Shown: positions 1 through 10,740 of the stretch, piece by piece
Position numbering within the stretch: the stretch's first letter is position 1
How the letters are laid out: each line of letters begins with the position of its first letter
Source of the DNA: Closterium sp. NIES-65
Lineage: Eukaryota > Streptophyta > Zygnematophyceae > Desmidiales > Closteriaceae
Assembly (NCBI GenBank): GCA_948144175.1
Contig: CANXME010000532.1
Span: forward strand, 2,541,001-2,605,000
Direction: 5' to 3'
Length of the DNA stretch: 64,000 nucleotides
Program-made: the position numbers and the translations under genes
Notes under the pieces: model-generated
Seen by the model: the letters and a program-made list of their open reading frames with translations, nothing else
Told to the model about the DNA's origin: nothing
The model's database searches: none

Positions 1-14
1 TTCCGCCTCACCAG

Positions 15-86
15 GTGAAGTCAGTGATGGTGGAGAACATAGAGATGGTATTAACCCGTGGTAATCACATAGAGCTTCTTTTAAGG
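15..86 (+). repeat. Diverged duplicate of the VAMP72 exon start
   Basis: A CAG acceptor at 12-14 is followed by sequence matching the start of the real exon at 160 (both encode VKSVMVENI then MVL.RG..IELL). The copy has drifted (T for D, H for R) and loses similarity after about 70 bases, with no obvious donor. It looks like a decaying tandem exon duplicate about 145 bp upstream of the functional exon. It could be an alternative exon, but the loss of the rest of the SNARE motif argues against a working product. Confidence 0.7.
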
Positions 87-159
87 CGCCACAAAAGTCA
101 TCTCTCATTTCCCTATCTCCTCTTATTCTCTCTCCTCACTGCTCATGCTGCCGCACCAG

Positions 160-694
160 GTGAAGTCAGTGATGGTGGAGAACATAGACATGGTGCTGGA
201 CCGCGGTAACCGCATAGAGCTGCTAGTGGACAAAACCGCCACCCTGCAGGACAACACGTTCCGCTTCAAGAAGCAGGCGCGCGCTCTCAAGCGAGCACTG
301 TGGTGGAAAAACACCAAACTCATGTGCGTGTGTGTGGTTGGGAGGGAGGGAGGGATGGGCAAGAGGCGTGTGGGTGGGAGAAGATGGATGGGAGGTTGTG
401 GGATGAGGAGGGGGTGTATGACAATGGAGGGAGGGGAGGGCCAGACGAGATGCACCTTTGTTACACCCTGCCTTCCCCCACCCAGTGCCTTGCTCCTTAC
501 ATTTCTTCCATGTTGTGTCCATTTACCATCGGTGTCCACCTGTATCTTATCAATTGAATAAGCATTTTGTCCTTCATTTTGCTGCTCCCGCTGCTGCTTC
601 CAGGATTGCCATGAGTGGAGTCATTCTTCTTGCGCTGTACCTTTTCGTGGCCCTGTTTTGTGGGGGGCTATTTCTTCCGTCTTGCCATTCGTAA
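160..694 (+). CDS. VAMP72: VAMP72-type R-SNARE, C-terminal exons (partial)
   Basis: This is the C-terminal part of a plant-type longin R-SNARE, a vesicle protein that forms the trans-SNARE bundle with Qa/Qb/Qc partners during fusion at the plasma membrane or endosomes. Two exons are visible: 160-323 (acceptor AG at 158-159) and 604-694 (intron 324-603, GT...AG, phase 2), ending in TAA. The first exon carries the end of the SNARE coiled coil (VMVENIDMVLDRG, then IELLVDK). The basic juxtamembrane stretch ALKRALWWKN follows. The second exon encodes one transmembrane anchor (SGVILLALYLFVALFCGG) and a short lumenal tail. The longin domain and earlier SNARE half lie off the left edge. TGTAA motifs 95-125 bases after the stop may be poly(A) signals. 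The family assignment rests on recalled plant VAMP72 sequence; the subfamily is likely but not proven. Confidence 0.85.
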
Positions 695-855
695 TGGCGC
701 TTTTGAACTGCAATCACTAAAATCTGTTATCGGAGCAGCAAATCACTCTACATGTATACGCTTATACATACCAGTAACTGCTATGGCGTGTAAATTTCTT
801 GCTTGATCTGTATTGTGTGTAAGTAGCGAACCAATGCTGTTGTGAGTCATGAAGG

Positions 856-1453
856 TGTTGGGCTGAGAAAAACCCTTTGGATCTTTGCAGGGCTGAACTC
901 TGAGTAGGACTTGTTGTAATTAGCGGAAGCTTAATGAGAAGTGTTTGAACCACCTTGCGCTGGTATGTGAGGGCAAAGTGAATTGATTAAGGGCATGTTC
1001 CAACGGCCCCTTATCAGGCCAACCTCTTATCAAGCTCGCTGCTTTTACCACTGAAAATTTCCTAAACCCCAAAACCCTCGCTACTTTTACCAGGCAAGGC
1101 TGACAAGAGGTTTGCCTGATACGAGCGTAGGAACATGCCCTAAAGCAAAGAGATACAATATTATATAAGAGTACAAGGAATACGAAGAGATACGGTTCCA
1201 ACTGTTTTACTGTTGCTGTTGCGGTTCGATACAGTGACGACTCGAGCAACTGCTCTGTAACGAGTCAGTTGTGTGTCCTTGCTGTCGCGCTGTACTTGTC
1301 CGGTCAAAGGTCGCTGACCTTTGACTTTCGCGTAACCTCCAGCAACTGCTCAACCTCTGAAGGTTGACTCGCCAGTGCTTCGATATGCTTCGCTTCGTTT
1401 CTGACTTGGTGTTTCGACACGACAGAGGCGCTTAGAGTTAATTGTTTCCAACA
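856..1453 (-). repeat. 3' LTR of element O (contains a MITE)
   Basis: The 598-bp LTR matches the 447-bp copy at 29659-30105. The excess is the MITE at 991-1140 plus small indels. It begins TG and ends CA and is flanked outside by GAAGG. The O polyprotein frame runs a few codons into it, ending at a TAA at 1438-1440 on the minus strand. Confidence 0.93.
991..1140. mobile_element. PIF/Harbinger-like MITE, 150 bp
   Basis: The insertion is absent from the sister LTR near 29795. It starts GGGCATGTTCC and ends GGAACATGCCC, with imperfect inverted-repeat similarity continuing for about 45 bp (ATCAGGC then AACCTCTT on both arms). The flanks are TAA at 988-990 and TAA at 1141-1143; the empty site in the other LTR carries a single TAA. 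A three-base TAA target and short GC-rich termini fit PIF/Harbinger non-autonomous elements. It inserted after O did. Confidence 0.85.
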
Positions 1454-2117
1454 CTCCCCTTCGCTTCTGGAGCGTCGCTGCTGGTGACGTGGCTCTGTCC
1501 AGTCAGCAGCATGCAGTACTCGAACTTCTGCTTTTCGAGCTTCTTGGTCAAGTAGTCGGCTGCCATCTCGGACGTGGGGCAGTATGACAGCTCGAGTCTC
1601 GCCTTCTCGATCTCGTCCTTCACGAAGAAGTATTGCAGGGCGATGTGTTTCGTTCTGTTTGCGAAGCCGTTCTTGTTGGCTATGCGAATGGCCGACTGGT
1701 TGTCGCAGAACATGGTGAAGTTTGGTAACTGGGCTAGCTTCGCTTCCTCCAGGAGTTCGCGAAGGTACAGTCCTTCCTTGGTGGCTGAGCAGAGTGCGAT
1801 ATATTCTACCTCAGCTGAAGAGAGGGTGAAGAATTCCTGCTTGCTCGACTGCCAAGAGATAGGCCCAATAGGCTCGAAGCGATAGATGTAGCCGTTGCGT
1901 GAGCGCCTGTTGTCAGAGTCGCCAGCGTGATCAGCGTCAATGTAGCCGACTAATTTAGGTGTCGAGGTTCCGTTCTTATGATAAGTCAGGCCGATCGTCG
2001 GAGTGCTAACGAGGTAGTGAAGAGCGCGGTCGAGTTCCACCATGTGTTCGGCTTCAGGCCTTTTAAGGTAGGTGGCGAGTTGACTTGCAGAGTATGATAG
2101 GTTTGGGCGGCAGGTGA
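1438..2117 (-). pseudogene. Element O pol, RNase H C-terminal part
   Basis: On the minus strand this encodes the end of a Ty1/copia polyprotein. It begins CRPNLSYSASQLATYLKRPE (the usual TRPDI.YAVG..SR region after the RT). It then gives the RNase H motifs GYIDADHAGD, SSAEVEYIAL, CDNQSAIRIANKNGF and RTKHIALQYFF, and the CPTSEMAADYLTKKL tail. Translation continues upstream, beyond element A, into 16953-17051. Element A interrupts it in frame at the GGTGA target (2113-2117). As a fragment of a dead element it should make no protein on its own. Confidence 0.88.
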
Positions 2118-2243
2118 TGTTGAACAAGAATGAATGAACTAACAGTGAAATGAGTACAAGTAGGAAACCCTAGAAATGTGTACCCCCTATAGGCTAACCC
2201 ACTGTAGCCTAAGCAACTACAACAACATATATAATGTTTGACA
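2118..2243 (-). repeat. 3' LTR of element A
   Basis: The 126-bp TG...CA repeat differs from the 5' LTR at 16822 at three positions (about 2.4%), making A older than B (1 difference) and much younger than O. Confidence 0.92.
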
Positions 2244-2312
2244 CACCCCCATAGGCGAAGTGGGGGAGAACTAGGGGTCACAAGACCAGTCAAGTAAAGC
2301 AAAGCAAAGCAA

Positions 2313-2350
2313 GCTCAGGGTGGATCACAACGTCACCACACATTCCGAGC
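2313..2350 (-). ncRNA. Conserved 38-nt stem-loop in 3' UTR of element A
   Basis: Read on the minus strand, this is the A copy of a structure found at the same place in B, C, D, E and F. An outer stem pairs GCTCGG with CTGAGC (one G-U pair) and an inner stem pairs GTGG with CCAC. The apical loop is TGACGTTGTGAT. It lies between the pol stop and the 3' LTR. A role in packaging, dimerisation or 3'-end formation is inference. Confidence 0.7.
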
Positions 2351-2453
2351 ACAAATTCAAGGCCACAAGGCCAGTTCACATGCAGGAGTATACATATATA
2401 TAAGGCTAAACAAGCAAGAGCAGGTATATATATATGTAACAGTACAAAGAGGG

Positions 2454-4290
2454 TCAAGAGGAGAGCAAGTGAGGCAAGACAGGCACAAGACCCAGCTGGG
2501 AACAGAAGCGCTGCTGATCACAAGGCGGAAGTGCCCTGGTGAAGACATCAGCACTGTTGGCCTCAGAGGCCACGTACGCAAGTCGCAACTGACCACGCTG
2601 CTGTAGCTCACGAGCAAGGAAGTAGCGAAGAGCAATGTGCTTCGTTCTGTGCTCCAGTCTCTGCTTTCGACACAAGGCCAGCATGGCCTTGTTGTCTACG
2701 TACAGGACTGGAGGAGAACGAGGCGGCTCTCCAAGGTCGGTCAGCAGGTAGGTGAGCCAGCGAAGCTCCTGAGCAGCCATGGCCCCTGCGTAGATCTCAG
2801 CCTCACAACTGGAGCCGAGAACAGAAGACGAGCGAGTAGCCCGCCACGAAACAGAGCCGGAACCAAGGCTGAAGGTGTAACCCTGTGACGACCGCTGTGT
2901 AGCCTGGTCGTCAGCCCAAGAAGCGTCTGCGTTACCAGTGAGGACCAATGGACTGCGCCCTCCAAGCACTAGCCCCATGCCCGACGTACTGCACAAGTAG
3001 CGCAACACCCTCTTCGCTGCAGCCATGTGCTCTGGTCGGTGTCTCCCAGGAGCAACATAGCGTGCGAGAATGCAAAGAGGGTATGCAAGGTCAGGTCGTG
3101 TGAAGGTCATCAGGTAGATGAGGCAGCCAACAAGCTCTGGGTACGGGCCACTCGACTCTACGGACTCATCCGAAGGCAGAGCTGAGAGCGAGTGGCGAGT
3201 AGACAGAGGAGTGGCCTGAGGCGAGGAGTACGTGAAGCCGAAGCGCTGAAGGACCTGCTGCACCATGTGTGACTGAGTCAGGGTGATGGTGCGGCGTGCT
3301 CTGTCCCGGGTGATCTGCAAGCCAAGGTAGCTGCGCAGTTCACCCACGTCTGTGCACGTGTGTCTCTTCTGCAGCTCGGACTTCACGTGGGCAAGTCCAG
3401 CAGTGTCAGCTGTGGCAAAGACCAAGTCGTCGACGTACACGAGGATGTAGAACGGCGGCAGAGAAGTGTCGGTGCGTAGAAACAGCGACGGTTCAGCAGT
3501 GGAGGGAGCAAACCCAAGAGCCGCAAGTGTAGTCCTCAGTGTGTCGTGCCACTCACGCGGTGCCTGGCGGAGACCGTAGACCGGCCGCCAAAGGCTCCAC
3601 TGGGTGCCAGGAGGAAAACTCCCAGTGAAGCAAAGAGGGCGGCGCAGCCAGATCTCCTCGTGCAGGCTGCCCTGCAGGAAAGCAGTGCTGAAGTCAAGAG
3701 AGTGTAGCTCGTAGTCACGGTGAGCAGCGACGTGTAGCAGTACCCGAAGAGTGGTCATCTTCGGGGTGGGAGAGAAGGTCTGAAAGTAGTCAACTCCCTG
3801 CCGCTGACTGAAACCACGAGCCACGTAACGTGCCTTGAAGACAGGTGGAGAACCCGGCGGTCGCTTCACCCTGAAAATCCACATGCCACTGACAATGTTC
3901 GCCCCAGGAGGCGGGACAGCGTCAACGTAGGTGCCTGTGGACTTCCAGGAAGCCATCTCTACATCCATAGCTGCCTGCCACTGAGAAGAGTAGGGACCCT
4001 CTATCACCTCCGCGTAAGAGCGCGGAGTCGGGATGTCAAGTGCATCCGGGTCTCCCTCAGGGGTAAGCAGTACGGACACGAGATGAGGTGAAGCAGCGGC
4101 CAAGCACTGGAACTCCTCCTGCCTGTCCTCAAGGACGTCCGTGCCAAGGGCACACTCACCCCCGACGGACGGAGGACAGACAGACTCAGACTCAGCGACA
4201 AGACTAGCAGCGTAGTCTAGGCGACAGCGAGCAGCAAAGTCGACGAGCTCAGTAACTAGGGCAGACGCAGCAGTGGACTCAAAGGAAGCC
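2454..4290 (-). pseudogene. Element A reverse transcriptase-RNase H
   Basis: On the minus strand this encodes the C-terminal half of the A polyprotein. The RT starts near the motif GMWIFRVKRPPGSP, continues through FQTFSPTPKMTTLR and FLQGSLHEEIWLRRP, and has the catalytic YVDDLVFATAD. The RNase H domain follows (TGNADASWADD, SCEAEIYAGAMAAQELRW, YVDNKAMLALC, SADVFTRALPP), and the stop is at about 2454. The frame joins the integrase frame (4279-6702) only through a frameshift near 4290, where B reads straight through. The RT and RNase H catalytic residues look intact; the element is disabled elsewhere. Confidence 0.88.
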
Positions 4291-4789
4291 AGTGACGACA
4301 GTAGCAAGGAGACGCGTGACAGTAGGACTGGCAGCATGAAGGGAGTCAGACCTCGGGTCAGCAACAGCAGGAAGAGAGGACGCAGGAGGAGACGGCTGTG
4401 GCACATGCTGTGGAGCAGTGGAAGGACGAAGCGCCATCCGGTGAGTGCCCGGGACAGCATGAAGACGCTGACGAGGGACACGACCACCAGTGGAAGCAGC
4501 ACGGAAAGGCGAATCACGGCGAGACTCAGGCGACGCAGGACGAGACTCAGGCTCACGACGCTCAGTAAGACCTCCAGTCGGACCAGTGTAAGGAGCAGGA
4601 CCAGGGAGAGAGGAGGCAGACGGTAGCTGTGACTGCAGCTGGATAGACGGAGGACGGCCTAAGGAGGGAGGAGGACAAGGAGGAGGAAGCTGACCAAGAA
4701 CCTGCTGAAGAAGCGCAACGAAGTACGGCCGCTGCCGCGCAGTGACTCCAGAACCAGCAAAGACACCAACGCCAAGGTCTTCAGTACTA

Positions 4790-5235
4790 GCAGCAGCTCC
4801 AACACCAGGGTCCACAGCACCAGCCGCAGCTCCAACTCCCGGGTCCTCAGCACCAGCAGCAGCTCCAACGCCCGGGTCCGCAGCACCAACAGCAGCTCCA
4901 ACGCCCGGGTCCGCAGCACCAGCAGCAGCTCCAACACCAGGGTCCACATCACCAGCCGCAGCTCCAACTCCCGGGTCCTCAGCACCAGTAGCAGCTCCAA
5001 CGCCCGGGTACGCAGCACCAGCAGCAGCTCCAACGCCCGGGTCCGCAGCACCAGGAGCAGCTCCAACGCCCGGGTCTTCAGCACCAGCAGCAGCTCCAAC
5101 GCCCGGGTCCGCAGCACCAGCACCAGCTCCAACGCCCGGGTCCGCAGCACCAGCAGCAGCTCCAACGCCCAGGTCCTCAGCACCAGCAGCAGCTCCAACG
5201 CCCGGGGCCTCAGCACCAGCAGCAGCTCCAGTAGC
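4790..5235 (-). repeat. 33-bp tandem repeat in the A integrase-RT linker
   Basis: About 13-14 copies of a 33-bp unit encode the 11-residue repeat DPGVGAAAGAA. The unit length is a multiple of three, so antisense and alternative frames stay open too. Element B carries a shorter, degenerate version of the array at about 11630-12010. Confidence 0.85.
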
Positions 5236-5449
5236 AGCAGGGTCTGTGAGACGAGGCGCGCCTCTCCGAAGCGTGCAGCGCCGCTCGTACCACTCACGGA
5301 TCTGCTCACGGGAGGGGAGCTCCCTACCAGGAAGAGAAGTACCAGCACCAGTCCCTGTAGTGCGCCTGGCTCCAGAGGTACCTCTCCGGAGGCTGCAGTA
5401 CTCTACGTACCACTCACGCAGCTGCTCCGAGGAGAGGCCTCCTCCAGGT

Positions 5450-5690
5450 GTAGGACCCTCAGGCCCAGCACCTCCATACTCAGTACCCCCAGGCCCCACA
5501 CCCCCAGGCTCAGCACCCCCAGTCCTCGCACCCGCACGCTCAGCACCCCCAGGCTCAGCACCCCCAAGCTCAGTACCCGCAAGCTCAACACCCCAAGGCT
5601 CAGCACCCCCAGGCTCCGCACCCCCAGGCTCAGCACCCCCAGTCTCCGCACCCCCAGGCTCAGCACCCCCAGTAGGACGAGAGTCGACAG
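5450..5690 (-). repeat. 15-bp GGAEP-type tandem repeat in A linker
   Basis: About 15 units encode GGAEP/GGAET/GGVEP pentapeptides just after the integrase. Equivalent arrays occur in B (11215-11420) and, shorter, in C (20770-20840). Confidence 0.8.
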
Positions 5691-6702
5691 CAACCTCAAC
5701 AGGCTCAACCGGGTCTACCTGAGACACACCTAAGGGAGCGGCACCCTGAGGGGGGAGGGGGTCTACGACAGCAGCACCTGGCGCGAGGAAGAGAGGCGGG
5801 GGTGGGAGCGGGGCAGTGCGGTAGGGGAAGAGGCGGTAGTAGGGGACAGACTCGTCAAAATTGACGTCCTGAGAGGGCAAGACCTGACGCGAGGTGGCGT
5901 GGTAAAACTGCCAACCAGGCGCGTCCGGGACAAAGCCAAGGAAAACGCAGGGAACAACACGAGAGGAGAGCTTGTCCGCAGACGCATCGCGGACAAAAGC
6001 TCGAGATCCCCAGACCCGGAAACGCGACGCATCGCCAACCTCCCCCGTCCACAGCAGTGTGGGCGAGGTCTCCGGCAAGGAGACACGGGGCCAGAGGTTG
6101 AGCTGATGCGCAGCGTACCGGACCGCAAACGGCCACAGAAAGTGGGGGGCAGCCGCATGGATCAAGGAGGTACGGGCGACCTCCATGACCAGGCCAATGC
6201 GGCGCTCCGCAACCCCATTCTGCTGTGGAGAGGATGGAAGCGTGAACGACTGCTCAATGCCGTGCTCAGCACAGTAGGCTGCCAAGAGGTCGGAGGAGAA
6301 CTCACCACCTCTGTCAGAGTGCAAGCGCAGGACAGGAAAGTCCGAGCGGAAACGCTCGCTGAGCTGGAGACGGGCTCTGCGGATCCAAGGGATCAAGACA
6401 TCAGGGACCTCACCCGTGGTGCGCAAGGGGAAGACCGTGGTGTAGCGCGAGTAGTCGTCAACAACTATCAGGAAGTACCTCTCCTGACCCTGACCACAGA
6501 CGCGGGCTAGGCCCCACACGTCCATGTGGAGCGTCTGCAAGGGAGCAGTCGTCGGGGGAAACGAGGAGGAGTGAGGAGCGGCGCGCTGCCGCCCCTCGAC
6601 ACAGGGAAGACAGGGAGGAGCAGGCGAGGGTGGGAGGGGAGGGAGGACCCTGGGAAGACCAGAGACAAGGTACCGGGAGTGCATGGCACGAAGGCGCTGC
6701 AC

Positions 6703-7291
6703 AGACGGGTGGCCAAGTCGGTGGTGCCAGAGAACAGTCTCGTGCGCGAGAGAGCGACACGAGCAGGGGGCAGAGATCTGACCTGACGCGGACGCAGACG
6801 CAGCGACCTAAGGGGGGGCAGTAGTCAGTGTGTACAGGTCCGACCCCGGCTGCCGGGTGAAGGTAGCCAAGTGGCGGCCCGTACGAGCACACGTGCAGTG
6901 TGTCACACGCTCGTAGGCAGGGGTGAATTGGTGAACACCCCCGTCCTGGAGTGCACAACCTGCCACCAAGTTCGTAGAGAACGAGGGGAGGTGAAGACCT
7001 GACAGTGTGCCCGACGGGAGCGCAGGACACGGAAGGACAGTGGAGGAGGTTGCAATGACCGGACCCCCAGAGGGGTCAGCGAGGGAGACAGCTAATGGCC
7101 GAGGAAGTGGCTCAAGGGCAGTGCGGTCACGAAAGAAATAGCGAGAAGCACCTTAGTCCAACGTGAAGGTGTGCAGTGCTGTAGTCGACACAGTACTAGG
7201 GGGGGCAGACGTACAACCACCTAGAGCAGCAGCCTCACCAGCACCTGGGGTAGCGGACACGCAAGTACCTGAAGCGGCAGACGCACTAGTC
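6703..7291 (-). pseudogene. Element A protease region
   Basis: On the minus strand this encodes the retropepsin region (LHTFTLD-GASRYFFRD) through to the GAG-pre-integrase domain (SCRSLAHETVLWHHRLGH in the homologous B copy). The catalytic DSGAS motif reads GAC TAA GGT, so the serine codon (TCA in B) has become a stop. A second stop (TAG, 6808-6810) replaces a CAG present in B. The region ends at the B insertion target CTAAT (7292-7296). Confidence 0.82.
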
Positions 7292-7296
7292 CTAAT

Positions 7297-7422
7297 TGTC
7301 AAACATTATATATGTTGTTGTAGTTGTTTAGGCTACAGTGGGTTAGCCTATAGGGGGTACACATTTCTAGGTTTTCATACTTGTACTCATTTCACTCTTA
7401 GTTCATCCATTCTTGTTCAACA
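7297..7422 (+). repeat. 5' LTR of element B plus adjacent PBS
   Basis: TGTCAAACATTATATATG...GTTCAACA, 126 bp, is followed at 7423 by TGGTATAGAGC, a variant of the initiator-Met primer-binding site common in plant copia elements. Confidence 0.94.
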
Positions 7423-7496
7423 TGGTATAGAGCAGGTCCTTCCTAGGACCGATTTTTTTAGGGCCCACCACTACCTACCTACCTACCTACCTACCT

Positions 7497-8185
7497 ACGC
7501 CCTAGGGCGCCTCGGCGTTCACGCCCCTAGAGGCCCCGTCGGCCCCGCGCTCTCACACCTAGAGGCCTCGATCGGGCCCGCGCTCGCATTTAGAGGCCCC
7601 GAATCGGCCCCGCGCTTACCCCTAGAGGCCCGCGTCGGCCCCGCGCTCGACCTTAACGGCCCCGATCGGCCCCGCGTTTGCCCTTAGCGGCCCACGTCGG
7701 CCTCGCGCTCGCCCTTAGCGGCCCTGAACGGCCCCGCGCTAACCCTTACTGCCCTTCAGGCCCCGCGCTCGTCCCTTACGGCCCCGATCGGCCCCGCGCT
7801 CGTCCCTCACGGCCACAATAGGCCCCGCGCTCGCCCTTAGAGGCCCACGTCGTCCCCGCGCTCGTCCCTAACGGCCCCACCCGCTCCCCGCGCTCGCCCT
7901 TAGTGGCCCCGAACGGCCCCACCCAGAACGACCCGTCCGAACCGAGCAGCCCGAACCGAGCCGACCTGAGCCGCCCAGCCCTAACGGAACCGAGCCGCCC
8001 GGCCCGAGCCGCGCAGCCCTAACCGAGCCGAGCCGCCCGAACCGAGCCGCGCCGCCCGACCCGAGCCGCGCCGCCCTACCTATACCGAGCCGCGCCAACC
8101 TACCTGTACCGAGCCGCGCCGCCCTACCTATACCGAGCCGCGCCGCCCTACCTGTATCGAGCCGCGCCGCCCTACCTACCCTTTG
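7497..8185 (+). repeat. GC-rich tandem repeats in the B leader
   Basis: About 14 degenerate units of ~30 bp (pattern CCCGCGCTCGCCCTTAGAGG) are followed by CCGAGCCGCGCCGCCCTAC-type units, between PBS and gag. Element A has the same arrays on the minus strand (16135-16750). They are non-coding; a structured RNA leader is possible. Confidence 0.8.
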
Positions 8186-8218
8186 ACTGCTCCTACTGTT
8201 TTTCCTACTGCTGCTACC

Positions 8219-10740
8219 ATGGCTAGCCCTCCTGTGCTAGCCTTCGATGCTGAGGGCCGCCCAGTGAAGTTCGACACCTGACTTGATGACCTACACCTCT
8301 TCCTACAGCTCACTGCCAAGGAAGACATCTCACTGTACGATCACGCCTTAGGCCACGCTACTGCTCCTGCTGCTACTGCTGACAGCACTGCCCGCTCACA
8401 GTGGCAGACTCGTGATGCCCATGCTCGCTTCGCTATTCGCAACTCTCTGCCGATAGATGAGCGCGAGCACTTTGGGTAGCACAAGACTGCGCAGGCACTG
8501 TACACTGCTGTCGTTGCCCGCTACTCCTCACCGGCCTCTGCCGCTCTAGGTCGTCTCTCTCTTCCCTACCTGTTCCCCGACTTAGCTTCCTTCCACACTG
8601 TCGCTGATCTCATTACCCACCTCCGCACTAGTGAGGCTCGCTTCCGCGCCGCTATGCCTGATGAGTTCCTTGCCACGAACCCACCCCCGCTCTGGCTCAC
8701 TCTCTACCACCTAGTCACCCGCCTCCCTGACATGCTGCGCTCAGTCAGGGACCACTTCCTAGCTCGCTGCCCCACCGAGCTCACCATTGCCCTCCTCGAG
8801 AAGGAACTCCTTGCAGCTGAGACTAGCATAGTCGCTGTAGGTGCCTCTCGCGGTGAACCCCGTACCCCGTTCTTTGAGGGGTGTTCTCCCTCCCCCCTTC
8901 TTCCCTCTGTCGCCTCTGCTGCTGCTGTCGACCTCCTTGGTGCTGAGAAGGTCGGGACTGCGTCTGCTTCGAGTGGGCGCCGCAGCGGTAAGGGCAAGGG
9001 GGGCAAGGGCGGTGGTGGTGACAGCGGGGGTGGCGGTGGTGGGGGAGGTGGTGGTGGCGAGGGGGGTGGCGCGGGTGGGGGAGGTGGCAGCAGTGGGGGG
9101 AGTGGCGGCAGCGGCGGGGGAGGTGGCCGGGGCGGAGGAGGTGGTGGGGGTGGCAGTGGACGAGGCAGCGGCCGGGGTTGGGGTGGTCGGGGAGGTGGTG
9201 GCGGCGGTGGTGGTCGTGGGGGCACTGGCAGTGGCCAGGGCCAGCAGCACACTCCGTCGCCCCAGGAGGTCCGTGAGTGGTACTCTCAGCACGGGGGGGG
9301 GGGGGGGGGGGGGGGTGGCCTTAGCTGCACGTACGTCATTCGCACTGGTGACCGCACTGGCCAGCCGTGTGGGGGACCGCACGCCACACAGCGTTGCTTC
9401 GCTCGTCTGAACGACGCTTGGCGTGTTCAGCTCCCTCAGGCCACTGAGCTGCCCCGCTGGGTTGATCTTCTGAAGAAGGGGATTGATATCTATGCTCTAG
9501 ACTTTGATGCTATTCTCAGTGCCATGTATGTGATGTCTACTAGTGGAGAGGGTGCTGAGTACCTGAGTGTCCCGCCCGACCCGGGCATTAGGACTAGTGT
9601 GTCTGCCGCTCCAGGTACTCGCGTGTCTGCTACCCCAGGTGCTGGTGAGGCTGCTGCTCTAGGTGCTTGTACGTCTGCCCCCCCTAGTACTGTGTCGACT
9701 GCAGCACTGCATACCTTCACGCTGGATTCAGGTGCCTCTCGCTGTTTCTTTCGTGACCGCACTGCCCTTGAGCCCCTTGCTCGGCCAGTAGCTGTCTCAC
9801 TTGCTGACCCCTCTGGGGGTCCGGTCATTGCGACCTCCTCCACTGTCCTTCCCTGTCCTGCGGTCCCGTCGGGCACACTGATAGGTCTCCACCTCCCCTC
9901 GTTCTCTACGAACTTGGTGGCAGGTTGTGCACTCCAGGACGCGGGTGTTCACCAGTTCACCCCTGCCTACGAGCGTGTCACACAATGCACGTGTGCTCGT
10001 ACGTGCCGCCACTTGGCTACCTTCACCCGGCAGCCGGGGTCGGACCTGTACACACTGACTACTGCCCCCCCTCAGGTCGCTGCGTCTGCGTCTGCGTCCG
10101 CGTCAGGTCAGCTGTCCGCCCCTTGCTCGTGTCGCTCTCTAGCGCACGAGACTGTCCTCTGGCACCACCGACTAGGCCACCCGTCTGTGCAGCGTCTTCG
10201 TGCCATGCACTCCCGGTACCTTGTCTCTGGTCTTCCCAGGGTTCTCCCTCCCCTCCCACCCTCGCCTGCTCCTCCCTGTCTTCCGTGTGTCGAGGGGCGG
10301 CAGCGCGCCGCTCCTCACTCCTCCTCGTTTCCCCCGACGACTGCTCCTTTGCAGACGCTCCACATGGACGTGTGGGGCTCAGCCCGCGTCCGTGGTCAGG
10401 GTCAGGAGAGGTACTTCCTGATCGTTGTTGACGACTACTCGCGCTACACCACGGTCTTCCCCTTGCGCACCAAGGGTGAGGTCCCTGATGTTTTGATCCC
10501 TTGGATCCGCAGAGCTCGTCTCCAGCTCAGCGAGCGTTTCCGCTCGGACTTTCCTGTCCTGCGCTTGCACTCTGATAGAGGTGGTGAGTTCTCCTCCGAC
10601 CTCTTGGCAGCCTACTGTGCTGAGCACGGCATTGACCAGTCATTCACGCTTCCGGCCTCTCCACAGCAGAATGGGGTTGCGGAGCGCCGCATTGGCCTGG
10701 TCATGGAGGTCGCTCGTCCCTCCTTGATCCATGCGGCTGA
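8219..10740 (+). pseudogene. Element B gag, protease and first part of integrase
   Basis: The ATG at 8219 opens a copia-type gag (MASPPVLAFDAEGRPVKFDT) that is cut by TGA at about 8279 (TGG in A) and TAG at 8477 (CAG in A). From 8654 the frame is open. It covers the capsid-like end, a very Gly-rich RNA-binding segment, the motif CX13CX3HX4C (from SCTYVIRTGDRTGQPCGG), and the protease (TLDSGASRCFFRD). It then runs through the GAG-pre-integrase (HHRLGHPSVQRLRAMH) and the integrase core (IVVDDYSRYTTVF, HSDRGGEFSSDL, SPQQNGVAERRIGL). A one-base deletion in a C run near 10740 then shifts the frame. A 23-G homopolymer (9293-9315) lies inside gag. Confidence 0.88.
9293..9315 (+). repeat. 23-nt G homopolymer in gag coding sequence
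   Basis: An uninterrupted G run sits just before the zinc motif. Element A has a C run of the same apparent length at 14979-15001 (same place, opposite strand). Such a run is prone to slippage, so its true length and reading frame are uncertain. Confidence 0.85.

Larger units (their letters stand above)
4279..6702 (-). pseudogene. Element A GAG-pre-integrase, integrase core and repeat linker
   Basis: The minus-strand open frame starts in the GAG-pre-integrase region (RLRAMHSRY, with CLPCVEGRQRAAPHS). It continues with the integrase DDE core: HMDVWG..., YFLIVVDDYSRYTTVF, RLHSDRGGEFSSDLLAAYC and SPQQNGVAERRIGLVMEVAR. The copia-type C-terminal region FRVWGSRAFVRD follows. Downstream the linker to RT is swollen by two tandem arrays, GGAEPG-type (about 5450-5690) and DPGVGAAAGAA-type (about 4790-5235). 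The frame stops at 4279 where a frameshift separates it from RT. Upstream, a TAG at 6808-6810 (CAG in B) cuts it from the protease. Confidence 0.88.

Noticed and set aside
2637..2888. Small + strand ORFs inside A, such as an 83-residue frame
   Set aside because: Antisense shadows of the conserved RT-RNase H coding sequence; identical shadows appear in B.
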